Shown in pieces: positions 42,385 to 57,151 of a stretch of 64,000 nucleotides of DNA. The DNA is from Streptomyces sp. NBC_00483 (GTDB taxonomy: Bacteria; Actinomycetota; Actinomycetes; Streptomycetales; Streptomycetaceae): positions 1,798,001-1,862,000 of the forward strand of contig NZ_CP107880.1 in NCBI RefSeq assembly GCF_036013745.1. Reading direction: 5' to 3'. The stretch's first letter is position 1. The number at the start of each line of letters is the position of its first letter. The notes below the pieces were generated by a model. It saw only the letters and a list, made by a program, of their open reading frames with translations. It was not told the DNA's origin and did not search any database. The position numbers and the translations under genes are program-made.

Positions 42385-44676
42385 TCACAGGATCTGGAGC
42401 TCGCGGGCCCGGCGGACCGCCGCCGAGCGGCGGGACACGGCCAGTTTGCGGTAGACGCTCTTGAGGTGTGTCTTCACCGTGTTGACCGAGAGGTAGAGCT
42501 CATCGGCTATCTCCTCGGTGGTCATCATCTGCGCGAGCCGGCCGAGGACATCGCGTTCGCGTGCGCTGAGCCGCTCGGCGGGAACCTGCGCGAGCGGGTC
42601 CTGCTCGGGCGGCGCGGCGGCGTGGGCGCGGTGCGGCTGCGCGGGGCTCAGCAGCCGGGCGCAGGTCGGCGCGACCGTCCGTTGCACCGTCTGCGGCAGC
42701 CGGGACACCGTCACCGCGTTCGCGACGGCCTCCGCGCCCCGGCCCCCGCGCTCCACCGTGCCCGCGATCCGGGCGACGATCCCGCCGATCTCGGCGAGGA
42801 ACGTGTCGGAGCCCTTTCCCAACGCCGCTTCGCTGTGGGCGAGTTCGTGCCGGGCCCGGACGGGCTCACCGCGCGCCAGGGCACCCCAGGCCCGCACCAG
42901 GTGCAGGGTGGCGCGCGAGGGTTCGCCCGCGGTCCACGGCGGCATCGGCGGCTGGACGGCCTGGGCGGTGAGCTCGTCCGCGGCCCGGAAGCGGCCGCGC
43001 AGCGCCTCCAGGAGCGCGAGTTCGACGAGGCAGTCCCGGCGCAGCGCGCCGTTCCCCGCGGCGCCCGCCGCCTTGAGTCCCCGGGTGAGGGAAGCCTGGG
43101 CGGCCTTCAGGCTGCCGGCCCGCAGCTCTCCGCTGCCCCGCACGGTCAGGATGAGGGCCGGGATCTCGGGGCGCTCGGCCAGCAGGGTGTGCGGCACTTG
43201 CGGTGCCGCCGCCTCCGCGTCGGCCGCGGCGACGCCTGCGCGGCGCGGATCGTGGCAGCGCAGCCGGTCCATCCGGATCACGGCGTGGGTGAGCCGGCAC
43301 CGTGCGACGCGGTCGTCCTCCCCCTGCGGCAGCCGGTCGAGGAGTTCGGCGGACCGCTCCAGGTTCGTGGTGCACGCCTGGTCGTCCTTGCGGGTCCTGG
43401 CGACGGCCGCCGCGAGCAGCGCGGACTCCGGTTCCTCGGCGGGCAGTTCGTCGGGCGAGGGCCGGCCCGCGTCGACGGACAGCCGGGTCCTGGCCAGGCC
43501 GAGCACCTGCCCGATCGCGAGGTGGTGGACGATGAGCCGGGCCGCCTCGTCCCCGTCGCCCGCGGCGAACAGGTGCCGCACGGCGTCGGCGAGCAGACCG
43601 CACCCGGCGAGCCACGCGGCGGCCGTGCGGTGCAGGGGTGCCACGAGTCCGGGCGTCTCGTGCCGCAGGCAGGTCCGCAGCACGTCGGCGAACATCTGGT
43701 GGCAGCGGTACCAGCCCTGCCCCACGGGCCGCAGGAAGGAGTTCTCCCGGACGAGTCCCGCGAACAGGGCGCCGTCGGTGTCGCCCGCGAGTTCGGCGGC
43801 CAGTTCGGCGTTCACCCGGTCCAGGATGCTCGTCGTCAGGAGCAGCCTGCGCATGCCGGGCGACTGCTGGTCGAGCACCTCCTCGACCAGATAGCTGGAG
43901 ATCGCCTCGTCGTCCCCCGCGAGCTGCGCGACGAACCGTTCGGGGTCGCCGCGCCGCTCCATGGACATCGCGGCGAGCCGAAGGCCCGCGGCCCAGCCGT
44001 CCGCGCGCCGCCGCAGCGTGCTCACCGTCTGCTTCGTCACGTCGATGCCGTGCTGGGCCAGGAGGGCCGTCGCCTCCCGGTCGTCGAAGGCGAGGTCCGC
44101 GGTGCGTACTTCGGCGACCTCGCTGGTGAGCCGCCCGCGGTACAGGTGCAGGGGCGGGTCGCGGCGGGCGAGCACCACGAGACGCAGCTTGTCGGGGGCG
44201 TGCCGGAGCAGATGCGTGACGCCACGGGCGATCGGCGAGTCGAGGGCGGGCTGGAAGTCGTCGAGGACGAGGACCGACGGGTCCCCGTGCTCATTGAGGC
44301 AGGTGGCGAGGGTCGCGACGAGCAGCGGGCCGTCGTCGCTCGATGCGGGTTCGGGCACCGTGACGCCCGCGGCGCGCAGCGCGCCGAACACCCGCTGCCA
44401 GAACACGCCGGGGTGCTCGGCGGGCCCGTCGCAGGCGACCCAGGCGAGCGGCCAGGGCGGGCGCCGGGTGTGCGCCCACTCCAGGGCGAGGGCCGTCTTG
44501 CCCGCGCCCACGGGGCCGACCACGACGGTGAGCGGACCGCGCACGCCCCTGGCCAGTTGGTCGGTGAGGCGGGGGCGCGGAACGATCCAGCCGGGCAGCG
44601 CGGGCACGGAGTCGGTCTGCTCCGCGCTGTGCTCGCCGTGCTCGCCGTCCGGTGTGCGGTGTGACCACTCGGCCAT
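42385..44676 (-). CDS. Large ATP-binding LuxR regulator (LAL/MalT-like)
   Basis: The 763-residue protein has an N-terminal STAND-type ATPase: the P-loop VVGPVGAGKTALALEWAHTR and the Walker B SVLVLDDFQ, then ADGWAAGLRLAAMSM typical of MalT-like proteins. A long helical (TPR-like) sensor region follows, and the C-terminal LuxR helix-turn-helix LSARERDVLGRLAQMMTTEEIADELYLSVNTVKTHLKSVYRKL. LAL proteins activate catabolic or secondary-metabolite genes on binding an inducer. GAGGGG precedes the ATG at 44676; the frame continues upstream to 44772 without family-like sequence. A palindrome TCACCCGGGTGA lies 93 nt upstream. Confidence 0.9.
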   Translation of the reverse strand: MAEWSHRTPDGEHGEHSAEQTDSVPALPGWIVPRPRLTDQLARGVRGPLTVVVGPVGAGKTALALEWAHTRRPPWPLAWVACDGPAEHPGVFWQRVFGALRAAGVTVPEPASSDDGPLLVATLATCLNEHGDPSVLVLDDFQPALDSPIARGVTHLLRHAPDKLRLVVLARRDPPLHLYRGRLTSEVAEVRTADLAFDDREATALLAQHGIDVTKQTVSTLRRRADGWAAGLRLAAMSMERRGDPERFVAQLAGDDEAISSYLVEEVLDQQSPGMRRLLLTTSILDRVNAELAAELAGDTDGALFAGLVRENSFLRPVGQGWYRCHQMFADVLRTCLRHETPGLVAPLHRTAAAWLAGCGLLADAVRHLFAAGDGDEAARLIVHHLAIGQVLGLARTRLSVDAGRPSPDELPAEEPESALLAAAVARTRKDDQACTTNLERSAELLDRLPQGEDDRVARCRLTHAVIRMDRLRCHDPRRAGVAAADAEAAAPQVPHTLLAERPEIPALILTVRGSGELRAGSLKAAQASLTRGLKAAGAAGNGALRRDCLVELALLEALRGRFRAADELTAQAVQPPMPPWTAGEPSRATLHLVRAWGALARGEPVRARHELAHSEAALGKGSDTFLAEIGGIVARIAGTVERGGRGAEAVANAVTVSRLPQTVQRTVAPTCARLLSPAQPHRAHAAAPPEQDPLAQVPAERLSARERDVLGRLAQMMTTEEIADELYLSVNTVKTHLKSVYRKLAVSRRSAAVRRARELQIL

Positions 44677-44768
44677 GGTGCCCCTCGCTCTCGCAGCGCA
44701 GTGGACCCGCCCCGTTGCGGCAAGTGTGGGGGCGGGGGCGCTGCGTCCGGCACATGCCAAGCGCCATC

Positions 44769-44780
44769 TCACCCGGGTGA
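44769..44780. promoter_or_regulatory. TCACCCGGGTGA palindrome (zero-spacer variant)
   Basis: A perfect 12-bp palindrome with the same half sites as the TCACCC-N5-GGGTGA family but no spacer. It lies 93 nt upstream of the LAL regulator start, with another half-like GGTGTGA at 44787-44793. Confidence 0.4.
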
Positions 44781-44838
44781 AGTTCCGGTGTGAGACGGCG
44801 CGTCGACAACGAGGGCGGCCCGGTGGGCGACCCGGCGA

Positions 44839-45324
44839 CTACTTGGACTGCAGAGCCTCGACCAGCTCCTCCTCCCGGTCCTTGGTGAGGGAGGTGTGGA
44901 TCACGGTGGGGCTGAAGGGGCGCAGCGCTTCCTGTACCCGGTCCGGCGTGGTGCGCCTGACGAGCGTGAAGAGGGCGGCGCGGCCGGGTTCGAGGGCGCG
45001 CGCGGTCTCCTTGACGAAGGCGTCGTTGATGCCGATGTCGGTGAGCTTGCCCGCGGCGGCTCCGGTGGCCGCGCCCACGGCGGCGCCGAACACGGGCATC
45101 AGGAAGAGCATCCCGAACAGCGCGCCCCACAGGGCGCCGCCGGCCGCTCCCGCTCCGGTGGTGCTGTGCGTCTGGTGGACGTGCAGCTTTCCGTCCATGG
45201 TGCGCCAGGCCACCACGGCGTCCTCGAGCTCGAGCAGCTCCTGCCGGGACAGCTCGCCGGCCAGGCGCAGCACCGATTCGGCCTTTTCCTTGTCCGAGAA
45301 TCCGAGTACGACGAGTTCGGCCAT
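44839..45324 (-). CDS. DUF1269 family protein with glycine-zipper membrane segment
   Basis: The 161-residue protein starts AELVVLGFSDKEKAESVLRLAGELSRQELLELEDAVVAWRTMDGKLHVHQTHST, the DUF1269 pattern. A Gly/Ala-rich membrane segment follows (GALWGALFGMLFLMPVFGAAVGAATGAAAG), then a C-terminal domain (ALFTLVRRTTPDRVQEALRPFSPTVIHTSLTKDREEELVEAL). Function is unknown. Its ATG overlaps the stop of the upstream DUF6325-type gene as TGATG, so the two are one operon; AGGAGG precedes the start. Confidence 0.87.
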   Translation of the reverse strand: MAELVVLGFSDKEKAESVLRLAGELSRQELLELEDAVVAWRTMDGKLHVHQTHSTTGAGAAGGALWGALFGMLFLMPVFGAAVGAATGAAAGKLTDIGINDAFVKETARALEPGRAALFTLVRRTTPDRVQEALRPFSPTVIHTSLTKDREEELVEALQSK

Positions 45325-45878
45325 CAGGTCCTCCTGGGACGGTTGCCGGGTTTGGGTACGGGAGTGGGTTTGGGGGCGACCGGATCGCCCAGGCGCTCGG
45401 CCGCGGCGGCGAGTTCGACGGCCACGGGCTCCAGGGCCTCCTCGGTGAGGAAGCCCTCGGCGACGGGCACGCCGCCCGCGTCCCTGACCGCCTTGCGCAG
45501 ATGCTTCGCCCAGACGTGTTCGAGCAGGATGTACGCCGCCGACGTGCCCGGGTCCTGGGCCTCGGCCATCTCCCTGATCTCGCCGGTGCTCAGCCCGAAC
45601 GCGTTGCCCTCGGTCATGCTCGGATACGCGTCCTGCACGGCGCGGATCCGCTCCCGGGAGATTCCGAGCAGGGCGGCGACGGTCTCTCCCATCCCCTCCT
45701 GCTGGAAGTCGAGGGAGAACAGGCCACCACTGGGCTCCTTGCTGACGAAGAGCACATCGAGGACGCGGATCTGTTCGTTCGCCTCGAGAATCGCCAGTTC
45801 CTCGATGATGCGCCCCTCGAACTTGGCGTCGGGCCCGAACTCGATGGTGAGCAGCTGAACCGGTCCGATGACCGCCAT
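45324..45878 (-). CDS. DUF6325-type protein
   Basis: The 184-residue protein (MAVIGPVQLLTIEFGPDAKFEGRIIEELAILEANEQIRVLDVLFVSKEPSGGLFSLD...) has an N-terminal alpha/beta domain resembling that of DUF1269 proteins and a C-terminal helix pair (AAYILLEHVWAKHLRKAVRDAGGVPVAEGFLTEEAL). A Pro-rich tail follows. I recall this as DUF6325, often beside DUF1269 genes. GGAGGGAG lies upstream of the ATG. The gene is the first of a two-gene operon; a TCACCC-type site begins 67 nt upstream. Confidence 0.75.
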   Translation of the reverse strand: MAVIGPVQLLTIEFGPDAKFEGRIIEELAILEANEQIRVLDVLFVSKEPSGGLFSLDFQQEGMGETVAALLGISRERIRAVQDAYPSMTEGNAFGLSTGEIREMAEAQDPGTSAAYILLEHVWAKHLRKAVRDAGGVPVAEGFLTEEALEPVAVELAAAAERLGDPVAPKPTPVPKPGNRPRRT

Positions 45879-45944
45879 GGCGTCTCCCTCCGACTGTCGA
45901 CGGAATCTCCACCGTCATCACATCGTTGCCGCCCGCGCCACGCG

Positions 45945-45961
45945 TCACCCGCCGCAGGTGA
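45945..45961. promoter_or_regulatory. TCACCC-N5-GGGTGA inverted repeat, copy 5
   Basis: TCACCC-GCCGC-AGGTGA, one mismatch, lies centrally between the divergent DUF6325-type (67 nt) and membrane-protein (50 nt) start codons. Confidence 0.55.
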
Positions 45962-46010
45962 GCACCGCGACGCGGACCGCCGCGACGCTGGCCGCTGGAG
46001 GTGCCACGCC

Positions 46011-47444
46011 ATGAGCGATGACAAGGCCCCCGGCCCCGGCGAAGCCGCGTCCGGCCCACCGTCCGCCACCGATTCGGAACTGGAGCGGCTGCGCGCCGAG
46101 GTCGAGGTACTGCGTGATCGCGCCGGCAGCCAACGCAGGCGCCACGCCCGGACGTTCGCGGTGCGGCGCACGATCGCCGCGATCCTGATCGCGCTCGTCG
46201 CGGTGCTCGCGGTCACCTCCGTGGTGGGTGGGTGGGGTTCGCGGACCACCCTGAACACGGACCGCTGGATCTCCACGGTCGGCTCGCTGCCCGAGGACCC
46301 GAAGGTGAACGCCGCGGTCTCCAAGTATCTGGCGGACGAGATCTTCGATCAGCTCGACGTGGAGCAGCGGCTGTCCGATGCGCTGCCACCGCGCGCCTCG
46401 TTCCTGGCGGGCCCGGTGACGGGGGCCGTGCACGACTTCATGCACGACAAGATCTCGGAGCTGATCGCGACCGAGCGGTTCCAGGAGCTGTGGCGGACCA
46501 CGAACCGGTTCGCGCACGAGCGCATCGTCGCCCTCCTGGAGAAGCGCAACGAGAACATCAAGGTGAAGGGCGACACGGTCACGCTCAACCTGCTGCCCGT
46601 GGTCAACAATCTGCTGGGCTCCCTGGAGACCGAGCTGCCGTCCGTCTTCGGCAAGAAGATCGACCTTCCGACGCTGTCCTCCGGGGAGCTGCCGCCCGGT
46701 CTGCACCAGCGGATCGAGAAGGCGATCGGGAGGGACCTGCCGGAGAACTTCGCGCAGATCCGCCTCTACAACCGGAACGAGCTGGGTCAGCTCCAGGACG
46801 CGGTCCTGCTGTTCAAGAAGGCCGTCATCGGTCTGCTGATCGCCGTCCCGGTCCTCCTCGCCCTCTCCCTGTGGGTGTCACCGAACCGGCGGCGCACCCT
46901 GCTCCAGCTCGGTCTGTGGCTGGTGGTGTCGGTCACGGTGCTGACGGCCGTCCTACGAGGCGTGCGCGACCAGTTGCTGGGTCAGGTGCCGGAGGGCGTC
47001 TACCGCGACGGACTGCGCTCGGCGCTGTGGACCATCTTCACGATGCTGCGGGAACGGGGCGATCAACTGCTGTGGCTCGGCGTCGCGATCGCCGTCCTCT
47101 GCTATCTGATCGGTCCAGGACGGTTGCCGTCCGCGCTGCGCAGGTGGACCGCGCAGGGCGCCCGCGCCACCGGACACGGGGTCTCGAGGGCGAGCGAACA
47201 TCTTGGGAAGAACAAGCAGTTGAGGCCGTGGCTGGCCCGGCACGTGGATGTGCTGCGCGTCGGCGGGGCCGTCCTGGCGGCCCTGATGTCGATCCTGCTG
47301 TCGTCGTGGACCGCGCTCCTCGTCATCGCCGTGCTGCTCGCCGCGTACGAGATCGCGGTCACGCTCGCGGCCCGTGCCGGGAGCTCACCCCCGGAAGGTG
47401 AGGCGACCCCGCGACCCCCTGCCGAGACTGGCGCCCCGGGCTGA
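46011..47444 (+). CDS. Integral membrane protein of unknown function
   Basis: The 477-residue protein has a short coiled coil (SELERLRAEVEVLRDRAG, residues 22-39) and a first membrane helix (AAILIALVAVLAVTSVVGGW). A large predicted extracytoplasmic region of about 210 residues follows (TLNTDRWISTVGSLPEDPKVNAAVSKYLADEIFDQLD...). Then come further helices: AVIGLLIAVPVLLALSLW, LLQLGLWLVVSVTVLTAVL, LWLGVAIAVLCYLIG, and a C-terminal hydrophobic pair. No enzyme motif is visible. It resembles hypothetical actinobacterial membrane proteins. It is divergent from the DUF6325/DUF1269 operon and shares a TCACCC-type site with it. Confidence 0.82.
   Translation: MSDDKAPGPGEAASGPPSATDSELERLRAEVEVLRDRAGSQRRRHARTFAVRRTIAAILIALVAVLAVTSVVGGWGSRTTLNTDRWISTVGSLPEDPKVNAAVSKYLADEIFDQLDVEQRLSDALPPRASFLAGPVTGAVHDFMHDKISELIATERFQELWRTTNRFAHERIVALLEKRNENIKVKGDTVTLNLLPVVNNLLGSLETELPSVFGKKIDLPTLSSGELPPGLHQRIEKAIGRDLPENFAQIRLYNRNELGQLQDAVLLFKKAVIGLLIAVPVLLALSLWVSPNRRRTLLQLGLWLVVSVTVLTAVLRGVRDQLLGQVPEGVYRDGLRSALWTIFTMLRERGDQLLWLGVAIAVLCYLIGPGRLPSALRRWTAQGARATGHGVSRASEHLGKNKQLRPWLARHVDVLRVGGAVLAALMSILLSSWTALLVIAVLLAAYEIAVTLAARAGSSPPEGEATPRPPAETGAPG
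47385..47401. promoter_or_regulatory. TCACCC-N5-GGGTGA inverted repeat, copy 6
   Basis: TCACCC-CCGGA-AGGTGA, one mismatch. It lies inside the 3' end of the membrane-protein gene and 68 nt before the glycoside hydrolase start at 47469. Its presence within coding sequence at the usual distance supports a regulatory rather than chance origin. Confidence 0.5.
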
Positions 47445-47468
47445 CCCATGAGCACGTGGAGGGTTCAC

Positions 47469-50150
<2,682 letters not shown>

Positions 50151-50155
50151 CAGCG

Positions 50156-51631
50156 ATGGCCGCTTTGCCGGCACAGCCCGTCATCCATGAGGTCAACACC
50201 CGTGTGTGGCTGCGGGAGACGGGACGCAGGCTCGGCCGCGAGATCGGCCTCGCGGACGTGCCCAAGGACATCTGGGACGAGATCACCCCGTCCGGGGTCG
50301 ATGTCGTCTGGCTGATGGGCGTGTGGGAACGCAGCCCGGAGGGCCGCGCCATCGCTCTCCAGAACCCCGCGCTGCGGGCCGCGTTCCAGGCGGCCGTCCC
50401 CGGCATCGGCGAGCAGGACATCGCGGGCTCCGCGTACTGCATCCGCCGCTACGAGGTGGACGGCGCGCTCGGCGGGGCCGTCGGCCTCACCGCGGCGCGC
50501 GCCGAACTCGACCGCCGCGGCGTGGGGTTGCTGCTCGACTACGTGCCGAACCATGTGGCGCCCGACAACCCGTGGGTGGGCGAGTACCCGCAGCTGTTCG
50601 TCCGCGGCGACGCCGAGGACCTGCGGCGGGATCCGGACGGCTTCCTCGACACGGGACGCGCGGTGCTCGCGCGGGGCCGGGACCCGTTCTTCCCGCCGTG
50701 GCCCGACGTCGTCCAACTCAACGCATTCGCACCGGAGTTGCGGCATTCGACCGTCGAGATCCTCGACCACATCGGCCGGTTCTGCGACGGCGTCCGCTGC
50801 GACATGGCGATGCTGATGACGAACGACGTCTTCGAACGCACCTGGGGCGAGCGGGCCGGGAAGCGTCCCGCGGAGGAGTTCTGGGTCGAGGTCATCGGCG
50901 CGGTCCACCGCGAGCGCCCGGACATGATCTTCGCCGCGGAGGCGTACTGGGACCTCGAATGGACGCTCCAGCAGCAGGGCTTCGACTTCTGCTACGACAA
51001 GCGGCTCTACGACCGGATCCTCGCCCACGACGCCGCGTCCGTGCGGGCCCACCTGCACGCCGACGAGACGTACCAGCGCGGGCTCGTCCGCTTCCTGGAG
51101 AACCACGACGAGCCGCGGGCCGCGCACACCCTGGCCCCGGACAAGGAGCGGGCCGCGGCCGCGCTGATCGCCACGCTGCCCGGCGCGACGCTGTGGCACG
51201 AGGGCCAGTTCACGGGCCGCCGGGTCCAGCTGCCGGTGTTCCTCGACCGGCGCCCCGAGGAGCCGGCCGACGACGAGCTGCGCTCCTTCCACGAGCGACT
51301 GCTGTCGGCCGTGCACGTCAGCGGCATGCGCACGGGCAGCTGGCGGCTCCTCGACTGCGCGGGCTGGCCGGACAACGACTCGGCCGCGGCGCTGGTCGCG
51401 TCGTGCTGGACGGGCCCGGCGGGCCGCTTCCTGACGGTGGTCAACCTCTCCGACCACCGGGCACAGGGCCGGATCCGCCTCCCGTGGTCCGAACTGGGCC
51501 CGGAGACCTGGCAGTTGACAAGCCTCCTCGGCACGGACCGCTACGAACGCGCGGGCGCGGAGCTACTGGAAACGGGCCTGTACGTGGACCTGCCGGCGTG
51601 GGGAACGCACCTGCTGGCGGCAGCCACTTAA
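50156..51631 (+). CDS. GH13 alpha-amylase family enzyme
   Basis: The 491-residue protein is a GH13-type (beta/alpha)8 barrel. It has DVVWLMGVWERSPEGRAIA, LLLDYVPNHVAPDNPWV (region I), GVRCDMAML with the nucleophile Asp216 (region II), IFAAEAYWD with the acid Glu262 (region III) and ENHDEPR with Asp318 (region IV). A C-terminal beta domain follows. AGGAGG precedes the ATG and the spacing to the preceding glycoside hydrolase is 5 nt, so the two form an operon. No secretion signal is seen. The pair probably breaks down or remodels an intracellular glucan or compatible solute (inference). Confidence 0.9.
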   Translation: MAALPAQPVIHEVNTRVWLRETGRRLGREIGLADVPKDIWDEITPSGVDVVWLMGVWERSPEGRAIALQNPALRAAFQAAVPGIGEQDIAGSAYCIRRYEVDGALGGAVGLTAARAELDRRGVGLLLDYVPNHVAPDNPWVGEYPQLFVRGDAEDLRRDPDGFLDTGRAVLARGRDPFFPPWPDVVQLNAFAPELRHSTVEILDHIGRFCDGVRCDMAMLMTNDVFERTWGERAGKRPAEEFWVEVIGAVHRERPDMIFAAEAYWDLEWTLQQQGFDFCYDKRLYDRILAHDAASVRAHLHADETYQRGLVRFLENHDEPRAAHTLAPDKERAAAALIATLPGATLWHEGQFTGRRVQLPVFLDRRPEEPADDELRSFHERLLSAVHVSGMRTGSWRLLDCAGWPDNDSAAALVASCWTGPAGRFLTVVNLSDHRAQGRIRLPWSELGPETWQLTSLLGTDRYERAGAELLETGLYVDLPAWGTHLLAAAT

Positions 51632-51720
51632 GCCCCGCCGGCGATTGAGGCGCGGGGCCCGGGGCAGAGCCCCGCAACCGCACCCCCGGCCCCCGCGACT
51701 CAATCGCCGCGGGGGCTCGC
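51630..51720. repeat. Dispersed GC-rich repeat, copy 5 (two facing parts)
   Basis: The left part reads AGCCCCGCCGGCGATTGAGG then GCGGGGCCCGGGGCAGAGCC in plus orientation. The right part, CTCAATCGCCGCGGGGGCT, is the element in minus orientation. They lie between the convergent GH13 and SulP genes, and the right part encodes the final residues (SPRGD) and stop of SulP. Confidence 0.85.
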
Positions 51721-53427
51721 CGGCGTGGCCGACCACTCCACCCCGGCCCTCTCCCGAAACGCCTCCACCGCACTCTCCACGGTGGGGTAGAACGCCTCCG
51801 GCCCGAACGTCCGGGCCAACCCGTACCGCTCGATCTTCCTCCGCACCGGATCCTTCAGCTCGGCGAACACCAACTCCACCCCCCGCTCGCGCAGCGCCTC
51901 GTGGAGCTCCTCCAGGACATCCGCCGCGGTCGTGTCCACATCGGTCACCGGCTCCGCGGCAACCACCACGCACCGCGGCTCGACCGCCTCCCACACCGCC
52001 CCCCGCACCTCGTCGCGGAACGACTTCGCGTTGGCGAAGAACAGCGGCGCGTCGAAACGCAGCAGCACGAGCCCCGGCAGCCGCTGCGCACCGGGATGTG
52101 AACTCACGTCGTGGTAGCCCTCGAGCCCCGCCACCCGACCGAGCACCGCACTGTACGGCCACCACGCGCGCCGGAAGACGTTCAGGATCGACAGGCCGAC
52201 CGCGACCGCGATCCCCGGCAGCACACCGAGCAGCGCGACGCCGAGGAACGCGGCCATGCACAGCCAGAACTCGGCCTTGCGCTGCCGCCACAGCCGCCCC
52301 GCACCCGACAGGTCGGCCAGCGAGAGCGACGCCGTGATGACGACGGCGGCGAGCGCGGGCTGCGGCAGGTTGCGGAACAGGCCGGGCAGCAGGACGAGCA
52401 TGAGCAGGATCAGCGCCACGCCCACGAGTCCCGTCAACTGCGTCTTGGCGCCCGCCCGTTCGGCCACCGCGGTCCGCGATCCGCTGGTGCTCACGGGGAA
52501 GCCCTGGAAGAGACCCGCGGCCGCGTTCGCCGCGCCGATGGCGATCATCTCGTTGTTGCCGCGGACCTCCTGGCCGCTGCGGTTCGCGAACGCGGTGGCG
52601 TTGGAGATGGTGTCGGCGAGGGAGACCAGGGCGATGCCGAGAGCGCCCACGAACAGCGGGCCGAGGTCGTCCCAGCGGATGTCGGGGACGGTGAACGGCG
52701 GCAGTCCCTTCGGCAGCCGGCCGACCAGCTTCACCCCGTGCTCCCCGAGGTCGAACACGACGGTCGCGCCGATGGCGAGCACCACCATCACGAGGACGGC
52801 GGGCACCTTCGGCAGCAGCCGCTGCAGCAGCAGGACGAGCGCGATGCAGCCGACGCCCACGCCCACCGCCGCCGGCACCGCCGCCCCGTCCGCCAACCCC
52901 CGTACCAGCGCGTCGACTTCACCGATCAGACCGTCCGCGTCCACGGAGAACCCGAACAGCTTCGGCAGCTGGCCGACGAGGATGGTCAGGGCGAGCCCGT
53001 TCATGTAGCCGATCATCGTGGGCTTGGAGATGAGGTCGGCGATGAAGCCCAGGCGCCCCACGCCCGCCAGCATCGTGATCGCCCCGACCATCAGGGCGAG
53101 CACCGAGGCGAGGGCGATCGCCCGATCGCTGTCGCCGCCCGAGGCGACCAGCGGCAGGATCGTCGCCGCGATCATCGGCCCGAGCGAGGAGTCGGGGCCG
53201 AGGACGAGGATCCGGGACGGCCCCGCGACGGCGTACGCGAGCAGACACATCACCGACGTATAGAGCCCGGTGATCGCCGGAAGCCCGGCGAGCTCGGCGT
53301 ACGCCATGCCCTGCGGCACGAGCAGCGTGGTCAGGACGACGCCGGCGACGAGATCCTTGACCAGCCAGGAGCGCCGGTAGGTGCGCAGCGTCTGCACACC
53401 GGGCGGCATCGGCAGGGACTTGGGCAC
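51700..53427 (-). CDS. SulP family anion transporter with STAS domain
   Basis: The GTG start has GGAGGTG upstream. The 575-residue protein has a SulP transporter domain (LVAGVVLTTLLVPQGMAYAELAGLPAITGLYTSVMCLLAYAVAGPSRILVLGPDSSLGPMIAAT...), including SGSRTAVAERAGAKTQLTGLVG. A C-terminal STAS domain is present at about residues 440-555 (LVLLRFDAPLFFANAKSFRDEV... VTDVDTTAADVLEELHEALRERGVELVFAEL). SulP proteins carry sulfate, bicarbonate or other anions. It is the third gene of an operon after PPK2 and a P-type ATPase, with a 7-nt gap. Its last codons lie in a dispersed repeat. Confidence 0.92.
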   Translation of the reverse strand: MPKSLPMPPGVQTLRTYRRSWLVKDLVAGVVLTTLLVPQGMAYAELAGLPAITGLYTSVMCLLAYAVAGPSRILVLGPDSSLGPMIAATILPLVASGGDSDRAIALASVLALMVGAITMLAGVGRLGFIADLISKPTMIGYMNGLALTILVGQLPKLFGFSVDADGLIGEVDALVRGLADGAAVPAAVGVGVGCIALVLLLQRLLPKVPAVLVMVVLAIGATVVFDLGEHGVKLVGRLPKGLPPFTVPDIRWDDLGPLFVGALGIALVSLADTISNATAFANRSGQEVRGNNEMIAIGAANAAAGLFQGFPVSTSGSRTAVAERAGAKTQLTGLVGVALILLMLVLLPGLFRNLPQPALAAVVITASLSLADLSGAGRLWRQRKAEFWLCMAAFLGVALLGVLPGIAVAVGLSILNVFRRAWWPYSAVLGRVAGLEGYHDVSSHPGAQRLPGLVLLRFDAPLFFANAKSFRDEVRGAVWEAVEPRCVVVAAEPVTDVDTTAADVLEELHEALRERGVELVFAELKDPVRRKIERYGLARTFGPEAFYPTVESAVEAFRERAGVEWSATPASPRGD

Positions 53428-53434
53428 CGCTGGG

Positions 53435-56133
<2,699 letters not shown>

Positions 56134-56137
<4 letters not shown>

Positions 56138-57105
56138 CGCGCCCGCCTCCGGGCAGCGTACGGGTCGGCCGCGGATCCGGACGGCGCCTCCTTCTCCAAC
56201 TGCCGCTTCTCCAGCTCCAGTTCGTGACGGGCCTTGTCGCCGACGACCGGATACTGCGGATCGATGTCCATCAGGGTGTGTGCGAGCACGGCCGCCGAGC
56301 AGGTCCGTGCGTACCACTTGCGGTCGGCGGGCACGACGTACCACGGGGCCCAGCGTGTGCTCGTGGCGGACAGCATGTCCTCGAACGCCTCCTGGTAGTC
56401 GTCCCAGCGGGCGCGTTCACGCGCGTCCGCCGCCGAGAACTTCCAGTTCCGCTCCGGTACGTCGATGCGTTTGAGGAATCGGACCCGCTGCTCCTCCTTG
56501 GACAGGTTCAGGAACAGCTTGACGAGCCTGTATCCGTTGTCCGTCAGATACCGCTCCCACTGGTTGATCTCGCGGTAGCGCCGGCGCCACAGCGCCTTGC
56601 CGCTCTGCTTGCGTCCCGGGAGCCGCTGGCGGTCCAGGAGTTCGGGATGCACCCGCACCACCAGGACCTCCTCGTAGTGGGAGCGGTTGAAGATGCCGAT
56701 CTCCCCGCGGCGCGGCAGGCCGCGGGTGTAGCGCCAGAGATAGTCGTGGCTCAGTTCGTCGTGCGAGGGCACCTTGAACCCCGCCACGCGTACGCCCTGC
56801 GGGTTCACGCCGCTCATGACGTGACGGATCGTGCCGTCCTTGCCGCCGGCGTCGATCGCCTGCAGACACAGCAGGACGCCGTGTGTGCCCTCGGCGGCCA
56901 GCCTGCGCTGGTGGTCGGCGAGCAGGGCGACGCCCTCGGCCAGCAGCTCCCTGCCCTGCCGCTTGTTCTTCAGGCCCGACGTACGGGCGGGATCGAAGTC
57001 CTTGGACAGGTGCACCTTCGTTCCGGGCTCGACCCGCAGGGGTGCGATGAACTCGGCGATCCGCTCGGCGCGCTTGTCCTTCGTGCGCGCCCGTCCGTCC
57101 TTCAT
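56134..57105 (-). CDS. Polyphosphate kinase 2 family protein
   Basis: The 323-residue protein has the PPK2 fold: GVLLCLQAIDAGGKDGTIRHVMSGVNPQGVRVAGFKVPS with the Walker A-like DAGGKDG at 85-91. SHDYLWRYTRGLPRRGEIGIFNRSHYEEVLVVRVHPE and LVKLFLNLSKEEQRVRFLKRIDVPERNWKFSAADARERARWDDYQEAFEDMLSATST follow, with the lid-module arginines. PPK2 enzymes use polyphosphate to phosphorylate AMP, ADP or GDP. It heads an operon with a P-type ATPase and a SulP transporter. A Ppx/GppA phosphatase lies 53 kb away. Confidence 0.93.
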
Positions 57106-57151
57106 GAGCCACCTCGCTCCGTGTCCGCCGCGGGTCGAGCCGGTCCGGTCA